In this document: positions 45,159 to 56,540 of the stretch, one piece after another
How positions within the stretch are numbered: the first letter of the stretch is position 1
Layout: every line of letters starts with the position of its first letter
From: Collybiopsis luxurians FD-317 M1
Taxonomy: Eukaryota; Basidiomycota; Agaricomycetes; Agaricales; Omphalotaceae
DNA length: 64,000 bases
NCBI GenBank assembly: GCA_000827265.1
Contig: KN834796.1
Location: 257,046 to 321,045 of the forward strand
Direction: 5' to 3'
Notes under the pieces: generated by a model
The model's input: only the letters and a program-made list of their open reading frames with translations
Told to the model about the DNA's origin: nothing
Database searches by the model: none
Made by a program: the position numbers and the translations under genes

Positions 45159-45948
45159 TTAAGAGCGCTTCGTCAAGCTCACATGAGTGATGGTAATATC
45201 AGCGATGCTCTTGATCTCTGCGTCGATAGCCGGGATCGGGTCCTTCTTGGCGGTTTCCCAGTGTTGCTAGATTGAATAGGTAAACAGTCAGCAAACTTGA
45301 GAAACACCCGAAGAAAGCCGAAAAAAACATACTGCGGAGCTGTCCCAACCAGCAGCGAGCAGGTAAGCTCCTGATCCATCGATGGATTCGCCGATAGCAG
45401 AACCATGGCCGACAGCCTCGAGGGCGTCGCTCATCTTGATAGCCGCAGCCTTGAAAGCATCGCCAGACTGGCCAGCCTTGGGCTTGCCGACGACAAATTC
45501 GGTGACTTTGGATTCGAGAGCGGGCTCAGGGATCCTCTGGGAGGCGACAAAGTGGTATCGCGTGATCTCTCCGCTAGTGAGAGTGCTGAGGATACTGTTG
45601 AACTTGTCACCAGCGGAGTCTCGGAAGGCCTGCAGTTTCTCGGGAGATTGCCATGCTATCGAGGCGCAGGGCCCGCTGCGTAAGTCATCCCGACCAATAG
45701 CGATCACATACGATCCGACTCACTGGAGATCAGGTATCCGTGCTTGGCACCCTCCTCCTCTACTTGGAGGCCGACGTAAGAGCTAGTTATTGAGCTTTAG
45801 CACATCAAATTTACTCGAGAGCGCGATCTACCCACCTGATGATACCGTCGACCTTGGTGAGCTCTTCGATGGTGTGGCGGGCCTGGTCTTTTTCTTTGAT
45901 GAAAGTCTCGGAAGCGGGGAAAGTGATGTAAGAGAGAACTGGGGCCAT
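45159..45948 (-). CDS. Dimeric alpha/beta-barrel (ABM/Dabb-like) protein
   Basis: The start is the ATG at 45948 (MAPVLSYITFPASETFIKEK), the stop at 45159. About four exons: SETFIKEKDQARHTIEELTK, SYVGLQVEEEGAKHGYLIS, ASIAWQSPEKLQAFRDSAGD...YHFVASQRIPEPALESKVTE...AYLLAAGWDSSA|QHWETAKKDPIPAIDAEIKS and ending HVSLTKRS. The two halves look like two copies of a ferredoxin-like alpha/beta unit, each with a central W at a strand end, as in antibiotic-biosynthesis-monooxygenase-type barrels. Catalysis is not implied; many fungal members have no known function. It lies 300 bp upstream of the SPX-EXS gene, same strand, with a separate promoter region. Confidence 0.75.
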
Positions 45949-47611
45949 TTCGTTTAGATTCGTTGAAGCAGTAGTAGGAAACTTTGGATTGTGGGGAACT
46001 CGAGCTCTGAAGCTAGGCAGTACTTAAAGGAAATCCTCGTTGGACCGAGGTACTCAACGTGCCCGGGCTTTCTGTAAGCAAACGAGGGTGGTGGGGCACT
46101 AGAAACGAGCTGTTGCAATGTTTATGCCCGAAGTGCGTTCATCTCATCGGAGAACCAGCATGAACAAAGAAGAACTGAACAGCTTGTCGTCAGCTGAAAT
46201 TAAGCGATATCATCATCCATCTATCCATCTAACTGATTTCCAGTCGATCCTCGGATCCTCTTTCAATAAGTTTTGAGTTCGTCCATTGATTCGGCAGATC
46301 TTTATGGGGAAGGAGAATCGCGCCACCACAGCATATGCACATTGGTTGTGTCGACTTTGTCAAGTCTATTGGAGGGACAGAAAATGCTATGCGCGTCTTA
46401 CATGAAACGCGGGGCTCCAGTAATCACATTGACTCGAGTGAGACGCGAATGGGGAGTCGGAGACATTGAGAGCGCAAGAAAACCCGAGTTCAAGGTATAG
46501 GACGTCATCGATCCTCCCGGTGAGCAATTATCGATTGACTTCGTATGTTCAAGAATTCCCAAAGTCATCGGAGTTGAACCCAACTGCGTGTACAATCTCT
46601 ACTTCTCTACTTCTTTTTTTATCCCAAAGTACGTCGGGTAGCTTCCACTCAAGCTGTTCAATATGAACGAATGGAGATAGTGATTTGGGGTGCAACGCGC
46701 CTATGGTAGTACAGCATGATTATCGGTCATGAACTGGACGACTCTATGCGCAAAGAAGTTCTTCTGCTTCGATGTTCTGGTAAGCTGACTGACTCGTTGC
46801 ATACCTAGTTCTAGATTTCCATTTAGTTTCCTTCCGCTTCACACACCTGAGTTTGTTTTTACCCATGTTTCCAGTAAGCGAGGTTTAGCGGTGAATGGTG
46901 ATTGTCTTGGTCTTGGTCAGCTTTTTCCACTCTCTTGACGCCATTGATGCACTGGTTCAAGCGAAGAAAGCCGTAAGGACGCAAGCGAATTGTTATTCGG
47001 TGCGCAGCCATTTTTATGACTACAAACTCGACTCAGTGACCCGAAAGCTATAAGCAAGCTGCAATGAGAGTAAAACACCCCGAGACGACAAGCTTAGAAG
47101 ATTAACGTTAAATTTTACCTCAAAGTCTCGCCTAACTTTTGTCGGACTTATTGCAGACGCTGCGAGGCCATTGAACAGGATTTGGCTGAGATTTGTTCGT
47201 TAGCAAGAGAATGGGACAGAGATATTCAGAGACGTAATGCAATCCTTCTCACCAGGCATTGAGCAGAACATCGGGGTGAGATTTTTCCGTTTAGTGTGGA
47301 CGCAAAAGAATAGGAAAAAAAGGTCTTGAGACTTGCAAAAAGACTTGGAGAAGGTTGATTAAGCTCAGCTTCCGAGAAGTACCACTTGAAGCTCAAGGAA
47401 TCCCATGAGGCTGACAGGCTTCGTCCCAGAACCTGAAAGTCGGCATAGAAGCCGCATATACGTTGTACAGTATCGCAAACTAAAGGCACATAGACGCGCA
47501 CGGTCACCCGTGACCTTGCATTGTGAGGCATACCACGTGATCGATTCACGTCGCACCATGATCATCGTTCGACTTTAGAAAATATTCTTTTCTTTCCTAC
47601 CAACCATCATC
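45949..47611. other. Divergent intergenic region
   Basis: 1.66 kb between two genes transcribed outward (alpha/beta-barrel protein and ERG24). It contains only short frames. A GGATCATCGATCC-type near-palindrome was not found. The last ~100 bp before 47,612 are pyrimidine-rich (TTCTTTTCTTTCCTACCAACC), typical of a fungal transcription start region for ERG24. Confidence 0.5.
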
Positions 47612-49166
47612 ATGTCAAACCTCAACCCCCGCACAACCAAATACGAGTTCCTCGGTCCCCCAGGTGCCTTCCTCATCTCAACCGGGGTGCCTTCCCTCAT
47701 ATACGGCCTGTACTACGGCTGCAGCGAGGAAACAGGAGGCTGCCCACCGCCTACACTGACTTTGACGAAATTGACTTCCGATCTGGCTGCGTTTCCGCTG
47801 CATGCACTGCTCGAAGCTTCGTGGTGGAAAAACGTATGGCAAGAGGTTTGGGATACAGAAGCGGCGTTGATGTATCTTGCCTGGTATATCTTTTGCGTTG
47901 TCGCGTGGAGAGTGCTTCCTGGTGCTGAGGTTGAAGGGACAAAAATTCGGGATGGGTCAGTGAAAAAGTATAAGATTAATGGTATGTATGTTTTTATAGG
48001 TTACTAGGAAATGTATTCAAGTCTTTGTTCATAGCCTTCTCCACATTCCTCCTCACTATGGGTCTCGCCGTTGGAACCATTGTCCGCTATGGGCCAGAAA
48101 AGTTTACGTTCTTATATGAACGCTGGATCGGATTCGTCACAGCCTCTATCCTCATGTCCATCTTCCAGGCATTCGCTGTCTACGCCATGTCGTTCCGCAA
48201 GGGCGCATTGCTCGCTTTGGGCGGCAACTCGGGAAACTGGCTGTACGATTGGTACATCGGGCGCGAACTCAATCCTAGTATCAACATTCTCGGCGCGGAA
48301 TTCGATATCAAGACATTCAACGAGCTCAGGCCGGGTTTGATCCTCTGGGCATTAATTGATATCAGCATGGTGTGTGAGCAGGCCGTGAGGCGAGGTGGTT
48401 TTGGAGGTGTGACGGACTCGCTGTGGTTGGTGTTGTTGTTCCAGTTCGGTTATGTTGCGGATGGGCTGTACAATGAACCGGCAATTCTTACGACTATGGA
48501 TATCACTTCTGATGGGTTTGGGTTTATGCTTTCGGTTGGAGATCTTGCTTGGGGTGTGTATAATGACACGTTTATAAGCCTATTGCTTATTCCGTTTTTG
48601 TACAGTTCCATTTGTCTACTCCCTTCAAGCGCGCTATCTCGTCTTCCGTCCTCGTGTTATTGGCCCTGTAGCTACGGCGCTCATCCTCGCGGTCAACGCT
48701 ACTGGTTTCTGGATCTTCCGGGAGGCCAACAGCCAGAAGAATGATTTCAGGAACGGGAAGGATACCAGGGGTATATTATATTCCTTCCGTTCGTCCTCGT
48801 TATACTAACTTGACCTCTTAAAGGCCTTGAATACTTTACGACCGAATCTGGCTCGAAGCTGATTACCTCTGGATGGTGGGGACGCTCGAGACACCCAAAT
48901 TATCTCGGCGATATCCTCATGGCTCTCGCGTGGTCTCTCCCGACCGGCTTTGAAACTCCCATCACCTACTTTTATGTTACGTACTTTGCGGTGCTGTTGA
49001 TACACAGGCAGAGGAGGGATGATGAGCATTGCCATAAGAAGTGGGTGTTTTTGCGGCTGTCCTTTTTGTGGTGCGATTACTGACGAGAAAATACCCCAGG
49101 TATGGCAAGGACTGGGACAAATACAAAACGATGGTTCCCTACAGGATCATTCCGTACGTTTACTAG
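47612..49166 (+). CDS. ERG24: C-14 sterol reductase
   Basis: NADPH-dependent reduction of the C14(15) double bond in ergosterol synthesis; multi-pass ER membrane protein. Five exons: 47612-47981, 48035-48553, 48606-48770, 48824-49040 and 49100-49166, all GT-AG. Sequence marks: KYEFLGPPGAFLISTGVPSL at the N-terminus, AWRVLPGAEVEGTKIRDG, GNWLYDWYIGRELNP, LWALIDISMVCEQ, VGDLAWVPFVYSLQARYLVF, the sterol-reductase signature SGWWGRSRHPNYLGDILMAL, and LIHRQRRDDEHCHKKYGKDW with C-terminus YRIIPYVY. Length and motif order are those of ERG24 rather than the C-24(28) reductase ERG4. It is followed 170 bp later by SEN2 on the same strand. Confidence 0.95.
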
Positions 49167-49336
49167 GCGTCATGCTTTCTGTGGATCATTAGTGCTCTAG
49201 GCTCGTTGTAGTTGACTAGTTTTTATTTTGTCTACGTATCTAGAGTATATCTGTTATCTATAAATTACTTGGACTGACTCTTCGCTAAGCGCTTAACCGC
49301 GCGTCTACGCTGTACGCGCGAATATTCTTGACTCCC

Positions 49337-50974
49337 ATGAGCAACAGGAAATCCAAAGGACCCAACAAGGGCGGAGGTGCACGCCGCAATGAAAATAACC
49401 GAATTTACGCGTACCCACTTCCTCTCATCTTCTCCGATTCTTCTTCATCCCCATCATCATCATCATCCTCATCCCCATCGTCGTTATCTACAACCACCAA
49501 CCGCGTCCGCCGATCCCTCCTCGGCCTCATAGGTCTCTCCACAACCAAAGTGCTTAACCCACACTGTGAAGGATACCTGGACGTATCTACGCGTTCGGTA
49601 TGGGTCGTGACGCATCGAGATGCAGAGATTTTGTGGAGGAGGGGGTTCTTTGGCAAGGGGAATCTTTCGCGGAGTGAGCCTAGTTGGTTCGTTAGGCAAA
49701 TGAAGGATCGGAATACTAGGAGGGTTGGAGGGAGCAGTGAGTGAAGATTCCTCCTGTCCAGTAATCTTTTTTCTTCTTTTTCTAAATTTTGGTTTGTTCT
49801 GTAGCAATGACCTCTGAGGAACTGCGAGAAAAACGTCGCGCGGAGCGCAGACAGTTTAAATTGGATCGGGCGGAGGCGATAGCCAAGGTTGCTCAGCAGG
49901 CTGAAGAAATATTCGAGACGGAGGGGAGGGTGGTGGTTCCTGTGCTTTTTGGACCGGAGATTCCTTCTGGGGCTACGTGGAGGCCTAAACCTGTTGAACC
50001 CCAACCCGAACTTGGATCTGGATCTGGAGCTGAACCCCCGCATCTATCGTCGGCGAATGCAGGAGGTTCTGGGCTACTACCGGAGGGAGGAGCGGGGACG
50101 GAAGTGAATGGGGAGGAGAAGGTGGATGACGATGAGGAGCCTTTGGAGGATATGGAGCATTTACAACTTACGCTCCAGGAAGCTTTCTTCCTTGCTTGGA
50201 ATTTCGACTGTTTAACGATATTGGATCCAGAAACTGTACGCTCATTTTTTCCTTCTTTTTCCTTTATCTTCGATCTTTTCTCATCTTCCTCTTACATATA
50301 TACAGGACGAACCTCTCTCATTACACGAAATATGGACCACGTTTCAACAAATCTATCTCGCGCCTCCGATACCCACTTTACTCCCAACCCAAACCCCAGG
50401 ACTAGAATTCGACAATCCGTTCCTGATACACTATGCGGTGTATCACCACTATCGGTCCCTGGGCTGGGTCGTCAAGAGCGGACTCAAGTTTTGCGTCGAC
50501 TACCTGCTGTATAAACGAGGTCCGGTATTCACACATGCAGAGTGGGTTCAATCTTCCTTGTCTCAAAGTTGCACGATTGACTGACTGACTCGACATCCAC
50601 ACGTAGATTCTCCATCGTCGTATGTCCCGTGTACGAAGATCCTGCGGACCAAGAAGTATCCGTGACTCATCTCCAAAACGCGTCTCCATTCACTTGGTCA
50701 TGGCTCGGCACTATCAATCGCGCGAACTCGCAAGTAATGAAGGTCAGTATGCTGGTTCCGCTCCCCTGTCTAACCTATCCCCCGTCCGTTACCTGCAAAG
50801 CCTAATTCTTTTTTCTTTTGCTTGGGTCCTTAGACCCTGGTTCTGGCATATGTGACCATCCCTGCACGTTCACGACTGTCAAAGGAGTTACTCAGCTCCC
50901 CGGCCTGTTTTGCCCATTACTCTGTCAGGGAGGTTATTGTGAGACGGTTTATCCCAGCGCGGATGAGAGATTAG
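49337..50974 (+). CDS. SEN2: tRNA-splicing endonuclease subunit Sen2
   Basis: Catalytic subunit of the nuclear tRNA intron endonuclease, cleaving the 5' splice site. Five exons: 49337-49736, 49805-50235, 50306-50541, 50607-50742 and 50834-50974. The N-terminal part has LNPHCEGYLDVSTRSVWVVT and ILWRRGFFGKGNLSRSEPSW, a basic helical segment and a disordered acidic insert (GEEKVDDDEEPLEDMEHLQL). The catalytic core has YRSLGWVVKSGLKFCVDYLL, YKRGPVFTHAEFSIVV and ANSQVMKTLVLAYVTIP: the expected Tyr (in YKRGP or nearby), His (THAE) and Lys (VMK) triad is present. The C-terminus ends FIPARMRD. The start at 49337 was chosen because the frame upstream has no earlier ATG. Confidence 0.93.
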
Positions 50975-51231
50975 AGCGAAATGAACCTGGGAGAAACTAG
51001 TTGGCATGTGTTTAGAACGAGATCTTGTTCAAAGTGTACTATACAAAGTGTACTGTTTAGAGTATGCAGTACACTATAGCAACAAGAATCCACTGGGACA
51101 TTAATTAATTTGAGCACGCTCACTAGTAGTAGCTCGCACTTGAATGAATCCGACTAGTCCAAAAGAAGGTTAAAATGTAAAACGCTATAATTGTATACCA
51201 TATACTTGTAAGATGACAGTGTACCCCTGGG

Positions 51232-54200
51232 TCATTTCATAGAAGCCGCAATTTGTTCTAGTTCCCTAGCTATCAGAGAATTTGGACATTTCTTGCGAAG
51301 TTGCCTGAAAAAAATAACAAAAAGGAAGGTACAAAGAGTAGGATAAGGAAATCAGAACAAAACTCGACACATGACGGACAAATAGACGGAAAAACAACGG
51401 TGTGGAAGAAGGAACAGAAAAAAAAACGATTCAACGTACTCGAGCTTGGCTTTATCTCCACGATCTTTGCATTCCTTCCCCACCATCCGCCATTCGTCAC
51501 ATTCAGCGTACAGATCCGCTCGTTTGGGCGGATCGCATCGGGCGACATAGGGTACAGCTTCCTTGTTATGCCCCTTCTCTACGAGGTGCCGCACAAAAGG
51601 TTCATACCCAATCGGACTTCTTTTTGATTTCGCAAACGCATCCAAGCCTTCGAAATCCCGTATTTCAGTCAAGGCATAAAGCTTCGTGTACCAAAACCTG
51701 CACAACGAAAAATCGCATTATCGATTCGCATTGAATTCACAATTAAAGGAACAGAGCGCTAGGAGAATACCCACCGTTTGTCCGGAACCTTGAAATCTGA
51801 TTTAATTTTGTCCGCTCGTTTGACCATGCCATTTACTATACAGGTGTGAATCGTCTCATTCACGCTCTGTCCGAAGAATGGGATTTTGCCGTCGGCCTCT
51901 GCTTCCAATTGCTGCTGAAGTGAAAGCAGACGAGAATATTCGTCCATCATCTGATCGCATATGTATAAAAATGTGTATTAGTATGAGAAATGAAATCTAA
52001 GTTTTGACGCACATAGAAAAAAAAGAAAGAAATAGGAAAAAAAGTAAACATACCTTGGCTTCAAAGACACGATCCTTGTCTTCTGAGAAAAACTTCTGAG
52101 AAGACTTGACAGCCGATATCCGAGCGGAAGGGTCCTAGCGGAAAATCTCGATGAGAAAAATTAAAACGCTCAAGTGATCTCGTATGCTTTTACTCACCAC
52201 CATACGCGAAGCTTCGTCCAAAGCTAATACGGCACTTTCCACCCTACGGTCATCAGAATAGTAAAAGTCTCGAAGCATGTCTCTGTCCTGCTCCCGAGCA
52301 TAGACTTGCAGTAAGCGACTAGCGGGCGCCAATCTCTCTCCGCCATCCTCTATCAACCGGAAAAACGACCCGAGAGAGAGGTGCTTGTGAAGATGCAGCA
52401 GGACCTGATAGACTGAGTAGCGCGTGAATCGGCGGAGTTGGAGATAATTAGGCCACACGATGAGCGTACCTAAATCGGTATCGCCACTGTCAACCGCCTT
52501 CTGCAAAGCAAGACGATCTTCCTTCATCGAAAGTAATAGAGGAACCTGGTCCGACGCCCGCTTCTCGTGATCCAACAACTGGGAATGACGGATTAGATAT
52601 GGCTCAGAACACCAGACATCTAACTTACTTTCGTTGCCAGTCCAGTCCTACCAACTTCCCAAGCACGTTTAGCTATTTCGGCATAGCTTACGTCCACTCC
52701 TCCGAGCTCCTTGAACTTGTCAACTATGAGCCGGCATACTTCATCATCACCATCCGGTTCGGCTCCTTTACCAGTTCCACTGGCTGTTGGACGAGATCGT
52801 AATATTTTAGCGCTAGCCCAGTGTTTTAATACTACGTCAGGTTTCAGAGAAAGGAAAGTGGATATCCGTAGCGCTAAGAGATGCATGTTGCGCGAAGTGA
52901 GACGCGAAATGAGATGAGTAGGAGAGGTTAGAGAATATCTACTCATGTGTGAGCAGAAAGGATGAATCAGAAAAAAAGGCCTTTACTGCGCATATGTTAA
53001 TGGGATGCCGATCTCATAGAAGCGGACAGCGTTCAACACTTTGAGTGTCTGACCCATATGGATGAAGTCGGTTGGATTATAGAGGTCCAAGAATCCCTGA
53101 CCGAACCTTGCCGCCTAAAATTCAGGCCTATGAGGACACGCCGTATGATAAACAATCTCTAAGACTTACGCTCAGCAGCCGACGCTGCCAGTACGGCTCC
53201 CACTCTTGTCCCGCAGCGTCGATACATCCGTCAACAGCGGTAGCGAGTTCTGGGCGAATGCTTCTGATGCTCTCGTCAGCTTTTGGAGAGCGTTGAGAAA
53301 AGCTCTCCCAAGCATCATATAGTATCGCCGCTGGTGAGGTTGAGCCAGGCCTAAATATCGATAGCGTTGAAGAAGGAACCTTTTGAATAAGTTCACAAAC
53401 ATCTGAGCTGAATATCCGAACTCCATCTGGTTCAGTGACCGCAAAGGTGTTACCGGCATAAAAATACTGAAGGGTGTCGGCGAATGGGCCGACGAGCACC
53501 GCTAGAGAATCCCAAGTGACGACGATCGCATCGTTTCCGCACCACTCGACTTGTTTAACCTCCCCCTGGGCGCCGGGCACGTCGAGAGTGTCAAATTCTG
53601 CCGTACGTCGCTGAAAGTCAGAGGATATGACCAGAAGGGTGCCAGAGGCATTTAAGAGGGCGAGAAATTTTCCGTTGGGAGAGGAGGATACATGAGTGAA
53701 GGGACCTTGAGATAGACGTTGGTCAATACTTTCGAGATTGTCAACAATGTAGATCGTATTCTCGACCGAAAGCAGGACCTCGACGTGTCTCGAGACATTC
53801 GCGTCCGGCGGAATAATGGTCCAGGATACGGGTGGATCAGTAATATCTACGTCAACAAATGAGCTTGTTTAGGCTGAAGATCGGGATGAAGAAACGTACT
53901 AGGGTTGGCTAGAGTCATTGGCCGCGCTCCCTCCCATCCCTTGACTTCCAACAGAGCCAGTGAACCTATCAATGCCACTAGTCCGTTCTCGTATATCCTT
54001 GCGTCAATGACCCCCATTTCTGATGCCTCACTTCCCAAAGAATACTGTTGGTAATCTCCCTGTAGGTCATACACTCGGTACACGCCTTCTTCGTTCAACA
54101 CGACCAGCTTTTCGTCAACGGTCCATCCAAAGCGTATAATTCGACTTTGCTCCCACTGGTTAGCACTAGAATGAGCCAATGAAGCAAGAAAAAGGCAAAA

Positions 54201-54528
54201 AGAGCATCCACACTGAACAGTAACAGGCCCTCGCCTGCGGAAGAATACACTTGAATCTGCGATTTGGCAAAAGCTGGTGTTGCACGGCCGACAGCGACAA
54301 GTTTCGTGTTATCTCGCATTAGAGCTACAAAATTCCAGTTTGAGCTTCCTGGCCACGGAACCGGTCACAAAGTGGTCGCGTACCAAGAGGACCACCGTAA
54401 CGACATCCTGCAATTATATAGTCGCCCAAGTCGGGGAATTTGCCCAATATCGAGTACAGCTGTTGGCGACGATAAAATGCAGACCCGTTCTGCATTGCCT
54501 GCCATGATGTTGTTGGGTGCTCCGACAT
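51232..54528 (-). CDS. VPS16: Vacuolar protein sorting-associated protein 16
   Basis: Core subunit of the HOPS and CORVET tethering complexes at vacuole/endosome membranes, the subunit that binds the Sec1-like VPS33. About nine exons; start at 54528 ([20 protein letters not shown]), stop at 51232. The N-terminal beta-propeller shows [40 protein letters not shown] and [20 protein letters not shown]. The Vps16 C-terminal alpha-solenoid contains [60 protein letters not shown] and [20 protein letters not shown], ending [20 protein letters not shown] and [20 protein letters not shown], then [20 protein letters not shown]. It is convergent with SEN2, with 257 bp between the stops. It appears complete. 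Confidence 0.95.
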
Positions 54529-54856
54529 TGGCACAAGTACAAGGTGAAGCGGTTAGGCGCCAAGCGAACGGGCGCCAACGCGACTCGTCACCCGCTGGCC
54601 CAAAACAAGTAGCAAAAATCAAGCGCAAATTTCTGTAGACCGAATATCATTTGACTATTTCCTGTACATTTACTACGAAATTCCTATCGACATCGGTAAT
54701 ATTTACATTTAATGATACTTGCAATAAAGGCTCGTGCTCTGCAGGAACAGTAACTAGTAAAGTAATTCGAACTTTGTAGCCAGTTGAAGTAGAAATCAAA
54801 ATGCAAAGCACGACATTGACGAACAAAGAGTTGAGGGTCCGCAGCAAATTTGAAAA

Positions 54857-56540
54857 CTACACTACACGTATCGGTATACGCGCTCGGAGGTTATCTGGTC
54901 CAACCAGCACCGATACGTCGATATAGTACTGAAAGAGAGATTAGTACAATGCCAGGATTCTTTTTTGAGAAGATAAAGAACTCTTACCTTGACACTCACG
55001 CCTGACCAGTCAATCGAAGGAAGCATATCTTTGTTGAGATTGAATTTTGCTTTATGTAGGCCATCGGGAAGTGAAGACTGGGCCTCGAGAGAGGGATGTT
55101 TTTGATCTGCTCTAGTATGTTGGCGCGGCCGTTTAGGAAACCCAATACAAATGCTTGTATGAAGCATCCGGGAGTCATTGAACACGGCGTGCATCGGAAG
55201 TCGGGGTAGATCTTTGTTGACATCTTCCAGTGCTTCATCAGAGCTTCGCGGCGACAAAGGTTTCACAACGCGTTTTAACAGCTGAACACCGCGAATGCCT
55301 TCAGATTCATCACTTCCTCCCGAAGGAGTTCTCGGAGGTGTCGGAGGGAATGATGACGGTTCCGTGACAGTTATTTGGCGAATAAGTGTCGCAGAGACGG
55401 TGGCATCAGTTGCTATCTCTTTTGCCAAGACTGGATTTCGAGGGGTAGTGGTAAAGACGACATAATAAGGAATCGACGATGAGCGAGAGAACGAAACTGA
55501 AGTCGGTAAAGTGACCTAGCAGAGAAACTTCAATTAATGTCGCGAAAAGGGGTAGAAAAATACTTACAGCGCAACGGAAAGGCAATGGTCGATCGAAACG
55601 TAAAGGCATCTCTAACCAAGAGCTCGACTCTTGGGAAGGACTGGCATCAAAGGATTGGAACTCTGTATCCGGATGGTAGTAGATCGGAGCAGTAACACTA
55701 CGCGGGAACCTATCAGGAGCTGAAATCTGTTTCGCTAAAGACAAGACCTACAAGGACGGATATTCGGACGGTTCAGTTGGTTCCCAGGCCACAGAGATTT
55801 TGTACTCTACTCCAAAAGAACGAGCAACATTTGCATCTGCTGGCTTTGGTATCTCTGGCGAAATCGTGGCTTCGGTAGGAGTACCGAGAGACACAAACGT
55901 TGGCGGCATCTCCTCACCAGTCCGATTGCTACGCGGAAAGTCGAAGGAGAAAGAATAGGTGCGATTGAATCCAGGAGAAATCGGCGATCTGCCGCCACTT
56001 TGGGACGACGACGACGACGCACTCGATCCGCTGTTCAAGCTTGAACCACTTGGCCTTCTTCGGATAGATTTGATGGTGGAGGCGAATCCGTCCCGGAAAG
56101 TGGACCGCGGCGTCGAGAGACTTAGAAACGAGTCTAATGAAGGGGAAACTTGAATATCAGTTGAGGTTGACCAAAAAACATGTTTCCGAGGGTCGACGGA
56201 AAGTTTGGATTCCCCAGGTTCAACAAAATCGTCGTAGAAAAAGGCGCCTTCAATCTACGTTGGAGAGAGATAAGCCGTCATGGATGTCGAGCGACCGGCG
56301 TTAGTTCATACGTACCGAAATTATCAAGTGACCCGTTGACGGTGCCTTGGAATCGAGTGTAACTGTCCCTGAAATTTTGTCTCCCTCACCAAACACAGGT
56401 ATCAACTGTTTCTTGTCCTTGCCCGCGACCTTCACAGACGCACTGTGAATTCGTACCTCCATCTGGGATGAACTTGCAAGAGCCCACCCTCAGCATCGGC
56501 GCGCAAGAGAAAAAAGACCATGAATACTTACCGGTAACAT
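54857..56540 (-). CDS. Arrestin-like (alpha-arrestin type) protein
   Basis: The stop is at 54857 after YYIDVSVLVGPDNLRARIPI. The start is either the ATG at 56540 (9-nt first exon MLP joined to MEVRIHSASVKVAGKDKKQL) or the ATG at 56462. Arrestin features: ISGTVTLDSKAPSTGHLIIS, IEGAFFYDDFVEPGESKLSV, FGVEYKISVAWEPTEPSEYP, RFPRSVTAPIYYHPDTEFQS, LPFRCAVTLPTSVSFSRSSS, IPYYVVFTTTPRNPVLAKEI and LPSIDWSGVSVKYYIDVSVL. Long Ser/Pro-rich inserts (SGSSLNSGSSASSSSSQSGG; PPTPPRTPSGGSDESEGIRG) separate the beta-sandwich lobes. Such proteins usually act as adaptors linking ubiquitin ligases to transporters. A typical PY motif (PPxY) was not seen in the parts I could splice. Same strand as VPS16, separated by about 330 bp. 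Confidence 0.75.

Noticed and set aside
49405..50043. 212-codon minus-strand open frame
   Set aside because: Lies antisense to SEN2 exons 1-2, whose frame has clear family motifs; the Ser/Asp tracts leave the complement open by chance.
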